A DNA stretch of 64,000 nt from contig OZ024928.1 of assembly GCA_964017235.1 (NCBI GenBank), positions 83,881,566 through 83,945,565 of the forward strand, in the 5' to 3' direction. This stretch comes from Sabellastarte sp. h YS-2021. Lineage: Eukaryota; Annelida; Polychaeta; Sabellida; Sabellidae. A model generated the notes under the pieces. It saw only the letters and a program-made list of their open reading frames with translations, had not been told where the DNA came from and made no database searches. The position numbers and the translations under genes were made by a program. This document shows positions 38,501 to 53,500 of the stretch, in pieces. The number at the start of each line of letters is the position of its first letter. Within the stretch, counting starts at the first letter, position 1.

Positions 38501-41500
38501 TTGCATTGTATTTGACGCTTTCTCTCGTATGACATGTCAATTATGGCAGCAAACGCATTGGTTAGTAGTCGTCTGGATTATTGCAATTCTCTGTTTTGCA
38601 GTGTGTCCTCCAAGAATATCACAAGCCTTCAAAATATCCAAAATTGTTTGGCACGCTTTGTCTCTGGTGCATTTAGATTTTCTCATGTCTCTCCAAATTT
38701 AAAGTCTCTTCACTGGCTCCCTGTTAAGCAACGAATCACTTTCAAAACCCTGTTACTCATATACAAGTTCCTTACCACTGGAAAGCCAAAATACTTTGCC
38801 CCATATTTGTCTTTTTATACATCTGCTGTTAAGACAAGATGTAGTTATCCAGAAAAGATGTTCCTCAAACTCCCCCTCTATAGTTCATAAGTCCAAAGTT
38901 TATTTCAACAAGTCCTCCTCATATGATGCTCCAAAACTCTGGAATGATTTGCCACTGGAAATTTGAACTGCTCCATCACTATCATGTTTCAAAATGCGAC
39001 TTAAAACCTATCTGTTTCAGAAGTCTTTTCCTCCTTAGTTTTTTCTTGCTACCAAACACCGATGATCCCCTGGTGATGACCCTGTTATGGTTTACGACTT
39101 ATGATTTACGCATTATGATTTGGATGGTGTGCCTTAGAATACGTGAGTTTTGGAGATTAAGCACATGGATACCTGACACCTGAAAACCACTGGTAGGCCA
39201 GTGGACCGGATTCACATCAGAATCTGAGTCCAGATCCATGTCAGTGTCCTTAGTGGTGTGCAAACCAGAAGGGCCTGGGAACTGGTGTGAAACAACAGGA
39301 GTCTGGTCGGTGGAAGGCTGGTCAGTGAAGATCTACAGATGGAGGTCGATCACGTTGAACATCAACATGAGCCTGGTCAGTTGTAACCACAGGTCGGTCA
39401 GCTGGCTTGGTGTGACAAAAGGTTCAGTAACCTTCACGGCACTTGCTGGTGGAGTCTTTGCTGGTATATTGACAGTTTGAAAAGTCAGTTCTGATTTTCC
39501 TAAAGACTTGGACAACAGGAACGCTTCAAGGCAACTGAAATGTTTGGACCATTTCTGATCCATAGCCTGAAGTTTTGCATCATTTGTACACTTCTTAACA
39601 GGAGTAGAGTGTTTCTTCTTCTGTTTTTCTTTGCTAGTATTTTCCAGAGATTCCACAGCCCTGCTTTCAGTAGAAGCAACCCCTACCACAGAAACTAAAC
39701 TGGGGTCCAATAAGGTCTCAGTTACATTCTCAGAACTCTTGTTAGCTATAGCCGTTTTCTGTTCACGCTTTTCCTTCTTCTTTTGGTAGTACGGGGTTGA
39801 TATTTGCAATTTCTGCTCAGGAGTTGGAACGTCCCAAAAAGAGCAAGGTTTCTCACTATCGCAAGGGTCGTCACCCTTTAACTTCTCTCTGCATGCTTAT
39901 CAAACCCTGCCATAACATGACACAAACCCCTCTTCTCTGTCCAGGTGAAGACATATTAGGCTATGAACTCTAGGAAACACTTTGTAGAAAAATAAAGTTC
40001 ATTCTATGAAATATAAGTCAAGAATACTTCACTTCAAAAACTTTCACAAATTTCCGTCTGCACAGATCACGCGCCAAACGAAAAAGATGCGATGATGTCA
40101 CACTGTTTAGACAGGAAGGAAGTACGTATGCGCCACCTGAGAAATGGACAGTGGGACCAGCCAGTTGGTGAAAACACAGGACAACTTTTTCTGTTGTTTG
40201 GCGGGCTGGTCTACACTAACCAGATTAGCAATTGTCCATCGGATAGGATGTATTAACGCAATAAAATGTAAATTTGTGACAAGATATAAATATTGAATAC
40301 TCAGATAACAGAAGGTCAGATAAGAGAGGTTCTACCTTACTACTCTGATGAGAGAGACATATTGCATTAACACATATTTCTTCCTCACCTTTGCTTATCC
40401 AGCTTTGCTAGCTTAGATATATTGTAGGCAAACTGTACATCTTGAACTTGGCTATCTAAGTAAGCTTCTCTGAAAGGAGAGAGAGTTTATCTGTTTCAGT
40501 TAAGAGTTACAACATGATTTACATTACAAATGACAAGGTAGTTTTTTTTTAAATCCAAACTCCTCAAGTGAAATAAAAAATAATTGATAATTATTAAAGT
40601 TTTTTTAAAATTTTAACCCAAAAGCTTTTACATTCCACAACGGTTCCAAAGATTAATGACATACACTTGATAATAGATCTTTAGCTAATAATATGTAAGG
40701 CTACAAGCAAAATGCAGAAATTTGGGAAATGATAATGACTTTAGCACAATGAGATTACTAAGTCTTGAAAACAACACAAAATTTCACTATTAGCGTAGAA
40801 TTCTAATTGCTCTTATAAAAGAAAGACTAAGTTAAATATCTTTCTTTTTTCATTGTATAACAATTCTAAATGCCCAGTCTGTAATGACCACTAAGGCAAA
40901 TGAATTATATCGAGATAAATATTATCAATACGTATAAATTTTGTGACTTTTAAACAAATATTTGAAAGTACTCACTGAAAATGTTGCAGGAGATAGCTCT
41001 TATAACATTTTTCCTTTGGTATATTGAACACCATCAATGTGCGTGAGGCCTAGACAGTAACACTCAAATACAGTTCACACTGAATGTTAAAGGCAAATTC
41101 AATATAATTACAATTTTATTAAAAGTTCTAGACTGGCACTAATTTAAACCATCCATTACTTTTTAGGTAATACCACAGGTTACATTTTGATTTTTTGTAG
41201 TGTTCGTATTTTACAAAGAACCTGTTTTCGCCATCCATATTAATGCATCTTGTATTTTCACCTACTCTGACTCATAACTGAAAGAGTTTGCAGTAAAGTC
41301 TGTTTTAAAGTGAACTTATTATCTTATTTTGGTTAGTTATGATATGCAAATTAAATAATAATTTCTTCAATGACATACAAACTCAAGCAACAGAAAAAAA
41401 ATTTAGTTTATAATTTTGAAAAAGTATGATCAGTTCACTTCAAACTTATTCAACCTAAATACCTGTGAACATGAGTTTTCTCTGAAAGTTTTAAAGATTA

Positions 41501-44500
41501 CGCATATCCACTGACCAATTCAGTGATAATGCATATTTTGCTGAAATTTTGGCAGGCAGGTATATTTACACAGTTAACATCTTTACTGTAGTATATACCA
41601 AGTAAACATTGATTTCTGTACTGACCTGTTCATCCTCTTGGTACTCCAGGTTGACTGAGAAATGCCTCATGAAGACTATAGCAATGACTAGATAGAGCAC
41701 AGCAAACACTGCATGCACCCACAGAAGGCCTGACCTGGACAGATAAAAGTCTTCTTTTTCATACATTCATTTACTTTCTTATGCTAGGTGTGGAAAGGTT
41801 TGTAAAGAAATACACAAAAGTGATAAAACTGTAGCTGAATACAATGAAATTACAACACAAAAACTTCAGACAAATATCAACAATGTTAAGATTAAGGAAT
41901 CCAGGGCATAAGACCCATCCCAGTATGCGGATGACAAAAGCTCTCACCCAGCCCTTTAAATTAACAAGGGTGACGTGGTTAGCTTTCACCCAACCACAGA
42001 GTCGAATCTTAGGACAGCACTGGGTGTTGAAATCTGTAAACTCTGTATTATCGCCAGCATTTGGAAACCCTTTTCAGATTTTTGTAGAGAGATGGGTATT
42101 TGTAGTGACGTGATGTGAAAGGTTTACAAATATAAAGGGTCTGTAGATGCGCAGTTTTACAAGGCTGGTTTAAGATGAAAACCACCAGCATATTTCCTGT
42201 CCACGGACTTGCCTCATTAATATTAATGAGCAAATATGCGCAGTCACGGCAGTTCTTTGTGGGGTGTTTCCTGATAATATTTTACAAGGCTGGTTTAAGA
42301 TGAAAACTACCAGCATATTTCCTGTCCACGGACTTGCCTCATTAATATTAATGAGCAAATATGCGCAGTCACGGCAGTTCTTTGAGGGAATTTTCTGACA
42401 ATATTTTACAAGGCCGGTTTAAGATGAAAACTACCAGCATATTTCCTGTTCACGGACTGGCAGTTTGAAATTTGATTTTGAAATGAGAAGACATATTTCA
42501 ATTTTGAAGCGTGGATATATAAAGTACTGTATATGGATATTTTACAGAAGCAAATTGTAAGTATTTAAATAAAATATTCGTGTTGTTTCTACAATATTAC
42601 GAATTCCCACAATGAGCGAAAATAGGGAGCCGTAGATTATGCTGTATTTTACCGCTGTCCTGTGAAATTTTTCTGCCATCCATTTTATAAAATATTGTCA
42701 GGAAATAAGATTACCGAACTGCTTTATTTTGTAAATATACTGTAAAGCAATTTGGAAGACAACTTCCTCCAAATAAGAAACGAATTGACAGAAAAATGAA
42801 ATCACTTGATAACTTCTAGGACATGCAAAAGCGCCTTCGAGTGGTTGAATGTAGAACTATGGAGTTTGAATATTTTCATTGTCTCTGCCAGAGGTGTTCT
42901 CGATTCTGATTGGCTGAACGATAAAAGTATAGTACTACCTTGACGTCACTTCATTCATTAATTTCTTTGCGGTTTATTTGTTTGACAAATGAGTAATAGG
43001 CTGTAGATGCGCAGACAACAATTTTACATTAACAGTGACTGCGTGATAAACTAGCAGACGAATAAATTAATTGGGGTTTAAGGTCTAGAAATCAGCAGAC
43101 GAAACCGTTAAAAAAGACTCGTTCGGCCATTACAATGGCAAATACAATAGTTTCTAGGACATACGGGTCCTCAGAGAAAGCCAGACGAAGTGCCAGACAA
43201 GCTTTTTACTTTATAAAATATAACTGAATAAAAGCATCAAAAATCATCAAAATGGCAGAGTGTATAATATACAACTTAATGTACAGATATGTGAACAAAT
43301 ATTATGCAGAATTTGATATTTAAGGCTTTAAACGGCCAATTTAAAATCGCGGCCACAACCCAGTACATAACTCGAATCAAAGATTCGACTAATAAACAAA
43401 AATCTGTGAGACATTTAGTAAATTTTTAATTGGCTCTTACCAGAGTACACTTAAAAAGACTTCAGAATATAATTTGCTATTTAATCTTTACTTCCAAAGT
43501 ACACCTTAAAACTCCTTAAAATATAATTCGTTCTTTTAATGCAGGGGTTTATTTAAAATATAATATTCAAATTTTAAATTAAATTTTTATAATATCTTAC
43601 CTGACAGACAACTTTGGATGGAAACCCTTGTGTTTTACGAAAAATATTTTACTGTATGATGTTTTGATTTAATAGTTCAGTTCAATACTATTTTTTGTAC
43701 TCAGTACAGATCCAGTACAGTTCTCTTTGATCATTATTTTACTCTTTAACAGAAAGGCAATATTGCAAAGTAAACTAAATCCTTCATTATCATAACATGT
43801 TAGAAGGCAAGTTATAAACCCAAAGTGATAATGAGGATTTAAATTGTCTTGTATATATTAATTAATCTGTGTATTGACAAAATGTTGTTAATTTGTTATC
43901 ATTTTTTTTTACAACTGACTTACCCTGGTGCAATATTACTGATTGTAGTATGGCCAAATGTTTGCCTGTCCCCCTCTGGAAAGTAGGAAAACAATGACTT
44001 AGCACAAAGGTATTTTTCAACAACAAACACATTGTATAGAGTAAAAAAAATGTAAAATTTAGCAAAGAAAGTCAAATTTTAAACTGGGTCTACCCTTTAC
44101 AATTAAATAACACAATGTAAAATTCATTGATATTCTGCAGTTAAGGAGACATACACTATTAAATAGCCTCACAAAGTCATGTCACAAATTTGACAAAAAT
44201 TCAGGGGAAAATTACTCGATATAATATCCAAAGCCTTACCGAGATCTCCTTGAAAATTACAGGGCAAAATAACAGCTATTGACAAGACAGTGACAATGGC
44301 CATGTAGACCATCAGGTAGCGCTGGAACTTCAGATACTGCACTGCATCAGGACCACACTTTTGTAAGATGTGGGCGTCCCTGAAATAACACAGTACAATC
44401 CACCACATTCCACCAATAACACTTCTAGTACAGTCCTAATATAACCATAGAAACACACACTCATTGATGTATTTCATCTAAAATAAAAAGACATCATGAG

Positions 44501-47500
44501 ATCAAAAGACATGTCACAACACATATCAAATTTAACATCCATGCTTGATGAACCTTCTCACATGAATCTCCAAAACAGGAATGAAGTAGAGTTAAACTAG
44601 GATAAATCAATTTTTGATACCTGTATAATTTTGCTTGTAGTAAGTACCTGCAAATATTGACATAACATTTAACAATTAAATTATTAAATATAATTAAGAA
44701 CTTAAATCATTAGGCAAGTGTATTTAAAAAAACAATTACCCTTTTCTTGCAGAGTATGTCAAGTACCTTGAAAACCATAAAGGTACTTGCACACAACTGC
44801 AAATACCTGGTCCTACTTAATCTTACAAGCTGATGCATTCACACAGTGATTGTAGCAAATAAAGTAAGCCACTTACTTAATTCTGAAGAAGGCTGGAATC
44901 CAGGAACAAAACCCCTGTTAAAGGCAAATAAATAGAACACCAATGACATTAAATGATCAGTTTAGTCACACCAGTTTTTATGTCACTTTTTATTTCACAG
45001 TTTAAATGTCACTCTCTAAAACAGGTTTTCTACTATTATGTTTGACACTTTTTAATATGACTAAAGATTCTTTAAAACCAAAAAGGTCCTCTGTGGCCTA
45101 GTGGGTTAGCAAGATTGGTATATAATCATACGCTATCACCTCCGTGTGGGTTTGACTCCCACAAGTGGCAATGCTGAGGGTCTATCCCAATATCACCCTG
45201 GTTGTTGGACCGGACATAAAACCCCAACCTTGACTTTAAAAGCAATAGGCATTAAACTTATTTACTTACCTCTGAAACTCATACAGGTTAGCTGTATCTG
45301 TACAAGGTCAAATTTGGGTTTATACATTTCTTTAAATAGCTAGATTAATGTAAGGAAAAATTCTCAGTACTTTCTATGTAAAATATACTTCAGTTACGGA
45401 CCAAAAAATGCAATTAAATGCAACATGTGAGTATCTGACCATATCTAGCTTGTATAGCCTATCTAATATGTCTAATATGTTGAATTTTTGTGCTTTGTGT
45501 TCAAGTAATTCGAGATCTACATTGTCTAAGACCATTATATATATAGCCTTGTACACAATTAGGAGATGCAAATGCAGACAGAACAAAAGTATCTTACCAT
45601 ATGCCATGTCTGTATATTCTTTAAAATATCTTCAATTATCATATTTATTGTATAACTGTAACAAGTTTACTTTATCTGTAGCTTTGTAAAGGACCATTAG
45701 ATACACAATTGTACAGGGTATCTGATCATCTCACCGTGTCCTGCCTGTGTACCAGTGTGTCCAGGGATTCTTGGGAGCCTTGTGGATCTGATACATTGTC
45801 GCCATAAAACAGCGATGTCCACCTTTACAAATACCACAGATTTTGAAATTTATTACAGCAATTCTTGGATAGCACAGTGAAAAATACCACTTACACATAC
45901 AAATTTGATAATATAAATAAAATTCTAATTATTTTCAAATAATATACAATTACATCAAAGGCAGGAAACTGAATGTAAAAAATTATGAACACAAAGAATT
46001 TTATTGTGACAAAAAGAAACAACAAAATATGTTAAAACATACGCATGTGTATTTAATCTTTACAATAAATCAGTTTGTCTGAAAAGGCATTCATTTGTTT
46101 TAGAGTATAATTCAGTAAAGTTTACATTTTCGCCCTGATACTTATCAATCCTTTTTGAAACCAATTTCTGTAGTACTGAAAATATTGGTAATATATTCAA
46201 AATTTACCAGAACCCTCCCATCACCATTTACAAGAAAGTGAAGGTCAACATTTAGAAAGGATTCAGAAAAAATTCCCCTAAAACTACAGTTATCTAATAC
46301 ATATTGTAAAGTGCTTTAAAAATTAGTAAGCAGGGTAATTTGTGCCAAGGCAATGGATGCTACAGTAGGTTTTATCTTTTTAAAACCCTTCAGCCAAACA
46401 CAGTAACATAAGAAAAATTCTTAGTTATCAAGCTTTCACAATGTTACAGGAATGTCAATGGCATGTATATACAGACTGAAAACCTACAACAGTGAACTGA
46501 CATATTGTCAAATAGTGCACTAATATAAAGCCAGAGATTTTGTGCAATGCAGAAAGATATACAGCGTGATTTGAGTTGATCTAAGCATTGGTTTATAGTG
46601 CTCTGACATGTTCAGTAACAGCAAACCTGTGTTTCACTCACAAAGTAACAGTATTTTTCTGGTCCTTGAGATTTAATTTAATGTACCGGTAGTTTGACAG
46701 ATACAACTCCTTGTACTTGAACTGCTGGAATTTTGAAGTTACAACATAAGAGACTATTTTAGCAGACCTCGGTGTGAAACTCAAGTTTATGTGTTAATGG
46801 GAGAGCACTAATACCAAACATCTACATGGTGCTTGCAATTTGGTATCAAATTAAGTGCTTATTAAAAAAAAATACCAGCAGTGAAATAGTTAACAGTAGA
46901 ATCAAAACCTAAAATAATAACAAAAAATTTCCTTGTTGTAATAAAAAATTCAACAATATTGTTTACCATGTAGAGTTGAACTATTTTATATTCACAGAAA
47001 AATCTCTGAGAAATGTGATTCTGATCAAAACAACAGTGGAATTTTACAAAATAATAGAACTATGATATCCATAAATTTCACATGCTGGTGGTTCAAGTTA
47101 TTTTTTCCCCTTTTTTGTTCCCCAATGAAACTCTTGGCATTAAACCTAATTATGAAATATTTCTCAAGTTTATCAGAAAACCTAGAAAATTAGATAACGA
47201 ACTGTGAAAGTGATATTTCAAACAGAAACAAATGATAACGATTATCTACATGTTACTGGTTTTATCAAGAACAGAATATGATAATTAATCAAAATGGTGG
47301 ATGAAAACAGAATGACATATGTTTCATGTGTTTTGTTTAAATTTCAAAAAAGTAAATCATTTTATAAACAGGACTACAAATCACCATTTAAAATTTGTAT
47401 GGGAAGTATGTTAAATCAATAAAGTGTTTTAACATTTGTTATTCTTTAAATATGTTGTACATATTTCATGCAGTTAAAAATGAATTAATTTTTTGCCTGA

Positions 47501-50500
47501 ACATGGAATCAAATACATTTAAAACTGTATATAAAACAACTCTGCAGAGGGAAAAACTGTTAAAAGAAGCAATAGATTAGAAACTTTTATTGAAAACTGG
47601 AGCCATATAATTTACAGCAAGCACTAATCATCAAACTTGTATGTGGTAACTTGCTCCATTAATAAGAAATGAGCAAACAGTAGACACTGTGAAGGTGACT
47701 TATACGGTCAAACTCCTCAAACATGAATTATAAGAGATGGTCATTAAAACAGTAGAACTATTCAGGGGTGAGTTATAAGGCAGCAGAAAAATACTTACAA
47801 TTAAACAGGATTTCTATATGTCAATTGAAAAAGTATTCCACTTATTACATGGGGATTCTAGTTGACAGATTCTACTGAAATGGTTTTGGCTGTATTTGGA
47901 CATGGTCACACTGAGCTTCTTCTAACTCTGATTAAAGGGGGCTGAATGAAAAGTGGTCCCCATGAAAGGATGGTCTTTATACAAAATCTCACTCAAATAC
48001 TGGATTCATATTCAAAAACATGTAGAGATCCTCGCACACCTTTCATAAGTTGGCATTTGGGGTTGTATAAGATGTGCTTACATGTTACAATTCAATAAAT
48101 ATTGATCTTACTACCTTATATCTTCCTCAATTAATAGAAGTTTTTTTCACCTGTATGTCAAGAATTTGTTATGAGAATGCAGAAATATATTCTCACATTC
48201 AACATGTTGCCCAAAAAAAGAAATTCAATTTCACATAACAACTTCATATGTTTTTAAACCGGTTTAATAAAAAAGTCCAATTTCTGAATGAAACAAAATT
48301 TATACAGTTAAATTGTTGTGTCCACATGAAAGTAAAAAAAAAAAAAAATTTAAAATTATTGTCTTAACTATATAGAGAATATCACATAGTATGCAATTTT
48401 GGGACATCTACTTGCTATACATGCTGGTTTATATTTTTTCAAAGGTACAATCATAAGTAGAAAGCCAAGCAATTGTTTAGAAGTACCAGCTCTAACACAC
48501 AATTAGCAGCTATGTGATAATTTTTTAAAACAAAATATGGTAGAACACACTATAAAATTTGAACAGGAAAATATTAGCATAGCAATCATGTTAGAAATGG
48601 AAATGACAGGAAAGTTGGTGCAAGTATCCACATTAAAATATCAAAAGGGGGACAAGCTAAAATGTCAGTTGCCATAAGAGTAAGAGTATTAAAGTGTTAA
48701 AGAATAAGGCTTAATTTAAAAAAAAAACAAGCCAAAAAAAAAACCAGTGTCTAGCCTACACATTGTATGGTGACTCTGTGCTATTATTCAGAGGCCTGAA
48801 ACACAAGTACAATAAGATACACAACACTCAAATAGAGACCTTATACAGTCAATGCTAAGATTAAGACTCAGTCACTACCACTTATTGCTGGAGTATGCCT
48901 AGCACCTATACAGCTATATCCACAACAATGTTGCAATATTGTCAAGATTAGACTTGAAGCATATGAGGAAAGGTACACCCAGTATCTTTCTTGTTAATTT
49001 TTAATGGCGGCATTTTCTGAAAGATAATAAGGGAAGGTTACCAGAAACAGTTGCATAACAGTCACTGCTACTTTTAATACTGGAGTATGCTGATATCTAC
49101 GAAACAACCTCTGCTCCAAGATGATTACATTGTCCAGATTTGAGATGAACAAGACGAGGAAAGGCAAATCTATCCACTTTCTGGATTATTTTTAATAGAG
49201 GTATTTACTCGGACTTTAAATGTAAAATGTTTTCGTTTTGTCTTATTCACTATACTTAACCTCTCAATGGAGTATACTCTTCAGAAAATATTACAGAAAG
49301 ATATTTGAAAATGTTTGCCTTTTTTACTTTTTATGTGCTGCTGGTCAAATATATGTGTGTATGGTGTTTTAGTGGAGGAAACCTGTGCAGAGTATATGCT
49401 TTGTCTGCACTCTAAAAATTTAAACTGACCTTTTTTTTTAAGTGTAAAAAATACCCTTTCAGCTATGAATTTGACTTTATGAATGACTCGCATCTCTGTG
49501 GGTATGAGTATGTTTTACATTTCTGAGATGGATTGAAGTTTATTGTTTGAATACACCTAACAAATAGCCTTCTTTCTGCATATAATGTTTCAAATTTTTA
49601 ATTAGTGTTTCATTTTTAATTACCCAAAAAAGAACACAAATTCTATATTTTCATCAACTATCTTGTCAATATATTTTAACTACAAAGTGATTTCTTGTTT
49701 TGCTTTTGTTAATAAAGGAAACTCTTGATGTTAAAAACACAATAAAGCACTCAATGTTACATTTTTAAAGGCTTAACTGGTAATTAAGTGAGATACACTT
49801 TCAAGAATAATAAAACATAGGATTAATTGCTGCTGAATATAATTATATTGCACAAAAATTTTATATTGCCATAATAGCTTTTAACTGATGTAAAACAGAA
49901 AATAAGTTCACGCTTGAGCCGTTAAAGCCGACACTTTACAACACAACAGCATAACTGGTGTCACAAAAAAGTTTTAAGCATGAAATAGGAAGAAACCGAG
50001 AAGAATAAAAGAAACAAATAGAACGTTAATGAAGACAACTAATTAACTAAAACAAACAGCAAGTGAACTGGTCCTTGGTTATATAAATGTTTATATCTCT
50101 AGTAGTCTAGCTGTGTTAATGTGTATGTTATTTGAGTATTAAGTTTAAACAACAAATAAATCCTACACATTATAGTCTCTGAAGTCACCTCCCAGCAGAC
50201 TTCTGTATAAAAGACAAAATAACAACATACATCTGTTTGAAATCTGATCACTTCTCTGTAATGACGTCTGTGACCGAATGATCAAGAGTATTCGATTCTG
50301 CATCTCACTAGAATAGCATAATTTGTAAGCACTGCCCTTTTGACATCCAAAGGGAGAAATAGAAATCAGCTTTTGCAGGTTAAAAATATGATACACACTG
50401 TAATCATATCCCCCAAAAATTGTCAAGGTAACTTAATACCATGGAAACGTACATATAGAAGCAGTCCCATTAGTAGTAGCAATGAGGTTCAAAGATTTAA

Positions 50501-53500
50501 TGATTGAATTTACTTTCTACAAATGGCTTATACAAGTAAGTGGGTTACCAGTTCAATGTTTAATTTTCCTAGAATTGCAAAACTTAATGTCTAAATGTCA
50601 CTAACCATCGATAATTAGCCTGAACAAGGTAAACACTCTGAAGATTTGAAAAAAAAAATTTGTAAATGTATTTAACAGAATTAAAATAAATAATATCAAC
50701 GAGTGATTTCAGCACTGCATGCTCTATTGAGATCAATGGCCCATGAAAAAGTGTCATTTCAACGGACAAGCCAACAATATTAACTAGAGGATCGCTCGCA
50801 AAAAAAAAAAGATAATGTTTTTGCATAGCAAAAACAAAGCGTCCCGAAAAGGATATAAAGGTGAGTGCTAAAGTATTAAGAAAATGCTTCGTTTCTAGCC
50901 TTATACTGTTGTGGCAACCAAAGTCAGCGCAGTCTGCTCTATCTAGCACGGTTTTCAAGATATAAGCATTTTTGTGTTTTGCAAAAAATAAAAAAATAAA
51001 AAATGTCCGCTATATTTGGCGAGACAAAAATATTTTGAAAATTGGCATGGCTACTCTGCAGAGATACCCAGCAGGTCCAAAATTTTTTTGAGTTCACTCC
51101 ATATAGCACGGTTTTCGAGATATAAGCATTTTTGTGTTTTGCAAAAACTTTGAAAATTCAAAATGGCCACCATTTTTGGGGAGACAAAAATTTTTGTCAA
51201 GACCACTGCCGTGGTGTGTATCTCCCGCCGAGCATTAAAGCAGAAGAAATAGCTTTTCCGAGATATTCACAATTTTTCATTTTCGTGTGTGAAAGGTCTT
51301 CCAAAAGTAGGTGAATGAGTTATTTGAGAAAAATTGGCTATCTGCAATACTATTAAGAGATAATTCACATTTACTCATTTTGAGTAGGTGAATAATTATC
51401 TATGGGTCTGAAACTTCACCAAGTGAAAGCTCTCCCAAAAGTAGGTGAATGAGTTATTTGAGAAAAATTGGCTATCTGCAATACTTTTAGAGATAATTCG
51501 CATTTACTCATTTTGAGTAGGTGAGTAATTAGCTATGGGTCTGAAACTTCACCATGTGAAAGCTCTCCCACAAGTAGATGAATGAGTATTTGATAAAAAT
51601 TGGGTATCCGCAATACTTTTACAGATAATTAGCATTTACTCATTTTGAGTAGGTGAATAAATAGCTATGGGTCTGAAACTTCACCATGTGAAAGCTCTCC
51701 CAAAAGTAGGTGAATGAGTTATTTGAGAAAAATTGGCTATCTGCAATACTTTTAGACATAATTCACATTTACTCATTTTGAGTAGGTGAATAATTAGCTA
51801 TGGGTCTGAAACTTCACCAAGTGAAAGCTCTGCCAAAAGTAGGTGAATGTAAAAATTGGCTATCTGCAATACTTTTAGAGATAATTCGCATTTACTCATT
51901 TTGAGTAGGTGAGTAATTTGCTATGGGTCTGAAACTTCACCAAGTGAAAGCTCTCCCAAAAGTAGGTGAATGAGTTATTTGAGAAAAATTGGCTATCTGC
52001 ACTACTTTTAGAGATAATTCGCATTTACTCATTTTGAGTAGACGAGTAATTAGCTATGGGTCTGAAACTTCACCAAGTGAAAGCTCTCCCAAAAGTAGGT
52101 GAATGATTAATTTGAGAAAAATTGGCTATCTGCAATACTTTTACAGATAATTCGCATTTACTCATTTTGAGTAGGTGAGTAATTAGCTATGGGTCTGAAA
52201 CTTCACCAAGTGAAAGCTCTCCCAAAAGTAGGTGAATGAGTTATTTGAGAAAAATTGGCTATCTGCAATACTTTTAGAGATAATTCGCATTTACTCATTT
52301 TGAGTAGGTGAGTAATTAGCTATGGGTCTGAAACTTCACCAAGTGAAAGCTCTTCCAAAAGTAGGTGAATGAGTTATTTGAGAAAAATTGGCTATCTGCA
52401 ATACTATTAAGAGATAATTCACATTTACTCATTTTGAGTAGGTGAATAATTATCTATGGGTCTGAAACTTCACCAAGTGAAAGCTCTCCCAAAAGTAGGT
52501 GAATGAGTTATTTGAGAAAAATTGGCTATCTGCAATACTTTTAGAGATAATTCGCATTTACTCATTTTGAGTAGGTGAGTACTTAGCTATGGGTCTGAAA
52601 CTTCACCATGTGAAAGCTCTCCCACAAGTAGATGAATGAGTATTTGATAAAAATTGGGTATCCGCAATACTTTTACAGATAATTAGCATTTACTCATTTT
52701 GAGTAGGTGAATAAATAGCTATGGGTCTGAAACTTCACCATGTGAAAGCTCTCCCAAAAGTAGGTGAATGAGTTATTTGAGAAAAATTGGCTATCTGCAA
52801 TACTTTTAGAGATAATTCGCATTTACTCATTTTGAGTAGGTGAGTAATTGGCTATGGGTCTGAAACTTCACCATGTGAAAGCTCTTCCAAAAGTAGGTGA
52901 ATGAGTTATTTGAGAAAAATTGGCCATCTGCAATACTTTTAGAGGTAATTCGCATTTACTCTTTTTGAGTAGGTGAGCAATTAGCTATGGGTCTGAAACT
53001 TCACCAAGTGAAAGCTCTTTGGGATAGCTGCTCTGCAGAGATACCCTGAAGATCAAAAATTTCGTCGAAATCGCTCTATGTAGCACGGTTTTCGAAATAT
53101 TAGCATTTTTGTGTTTTGCAATTTTTGCGCAAAAATTCGAAAATTCAAAATGGCCGCCATTTTTGGCAAGACAAAATTTTTTTGAAAATTGGCATGGCTA
53201 CTCTGCAGAGACACCCAGCGGGTCAAAAATTTCGTCGAAATCGCTCTATCTAGCACGGTTTTCGAGATATAAGCATTTTTGTGTTTTGCAATTTTGCGAA
53301 AAATTCGAAAATTCAAAATGGCCGCCATTTTTGCGAGAAATTTTTTGTTTGAAAATTGGCATGGCTACTCTGCAGAGATACCCTGTGGGTCAAAAATTTC
53401 GTCGAAATCGCTCTATCTAGCAGGGTTTTTGAGATATAAGCATTTTTATGTTTTGCAATTTTTGCGAAAAATTCGAAAATTCAAAATGGCCGCCATTTTT

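Larger units (their letters stand above)
32784..40280 (-). mobile_element. DIRS-type tyrosine-recombinase retrotransposon, ~7.5 kb, with nested insertions
   Basis: Inverted terminal repeats of about 120 bp: 32784-32905 and 40078-40206, sharing (inverted) GACAGAAAAAG, CACTGT, GGCGCATAC and TACTTCCTTCCTGTCTA. The outer right sequence (40222-40275) is repeated inverted at 33010-33065, as expected for the DIRS internal complementary region. Minus-strand order: gag, RT, RNase H, tyrosine recombinase. It lies in intron 10 of TMEM63, in the same orientation. Inside gag is a non-LTR fragment (36890-39185). Multiple frameshifts and a truncated recombinase make it non-autonomous. Confidence 0.88.

Noticed and set aside
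45085-45170. Functional tRNA gene
   Set aside because: A and B boxes are present, but the region does not fold convincingly as a cloverleaf and continues into a SINE body and tail.
51290-53015. Regular repeats that might suggest a CRISPR array
   Set aside because: The monomers are contiguous ~132-bp units with no unique spacers, in a clearly eukaryotic intron.
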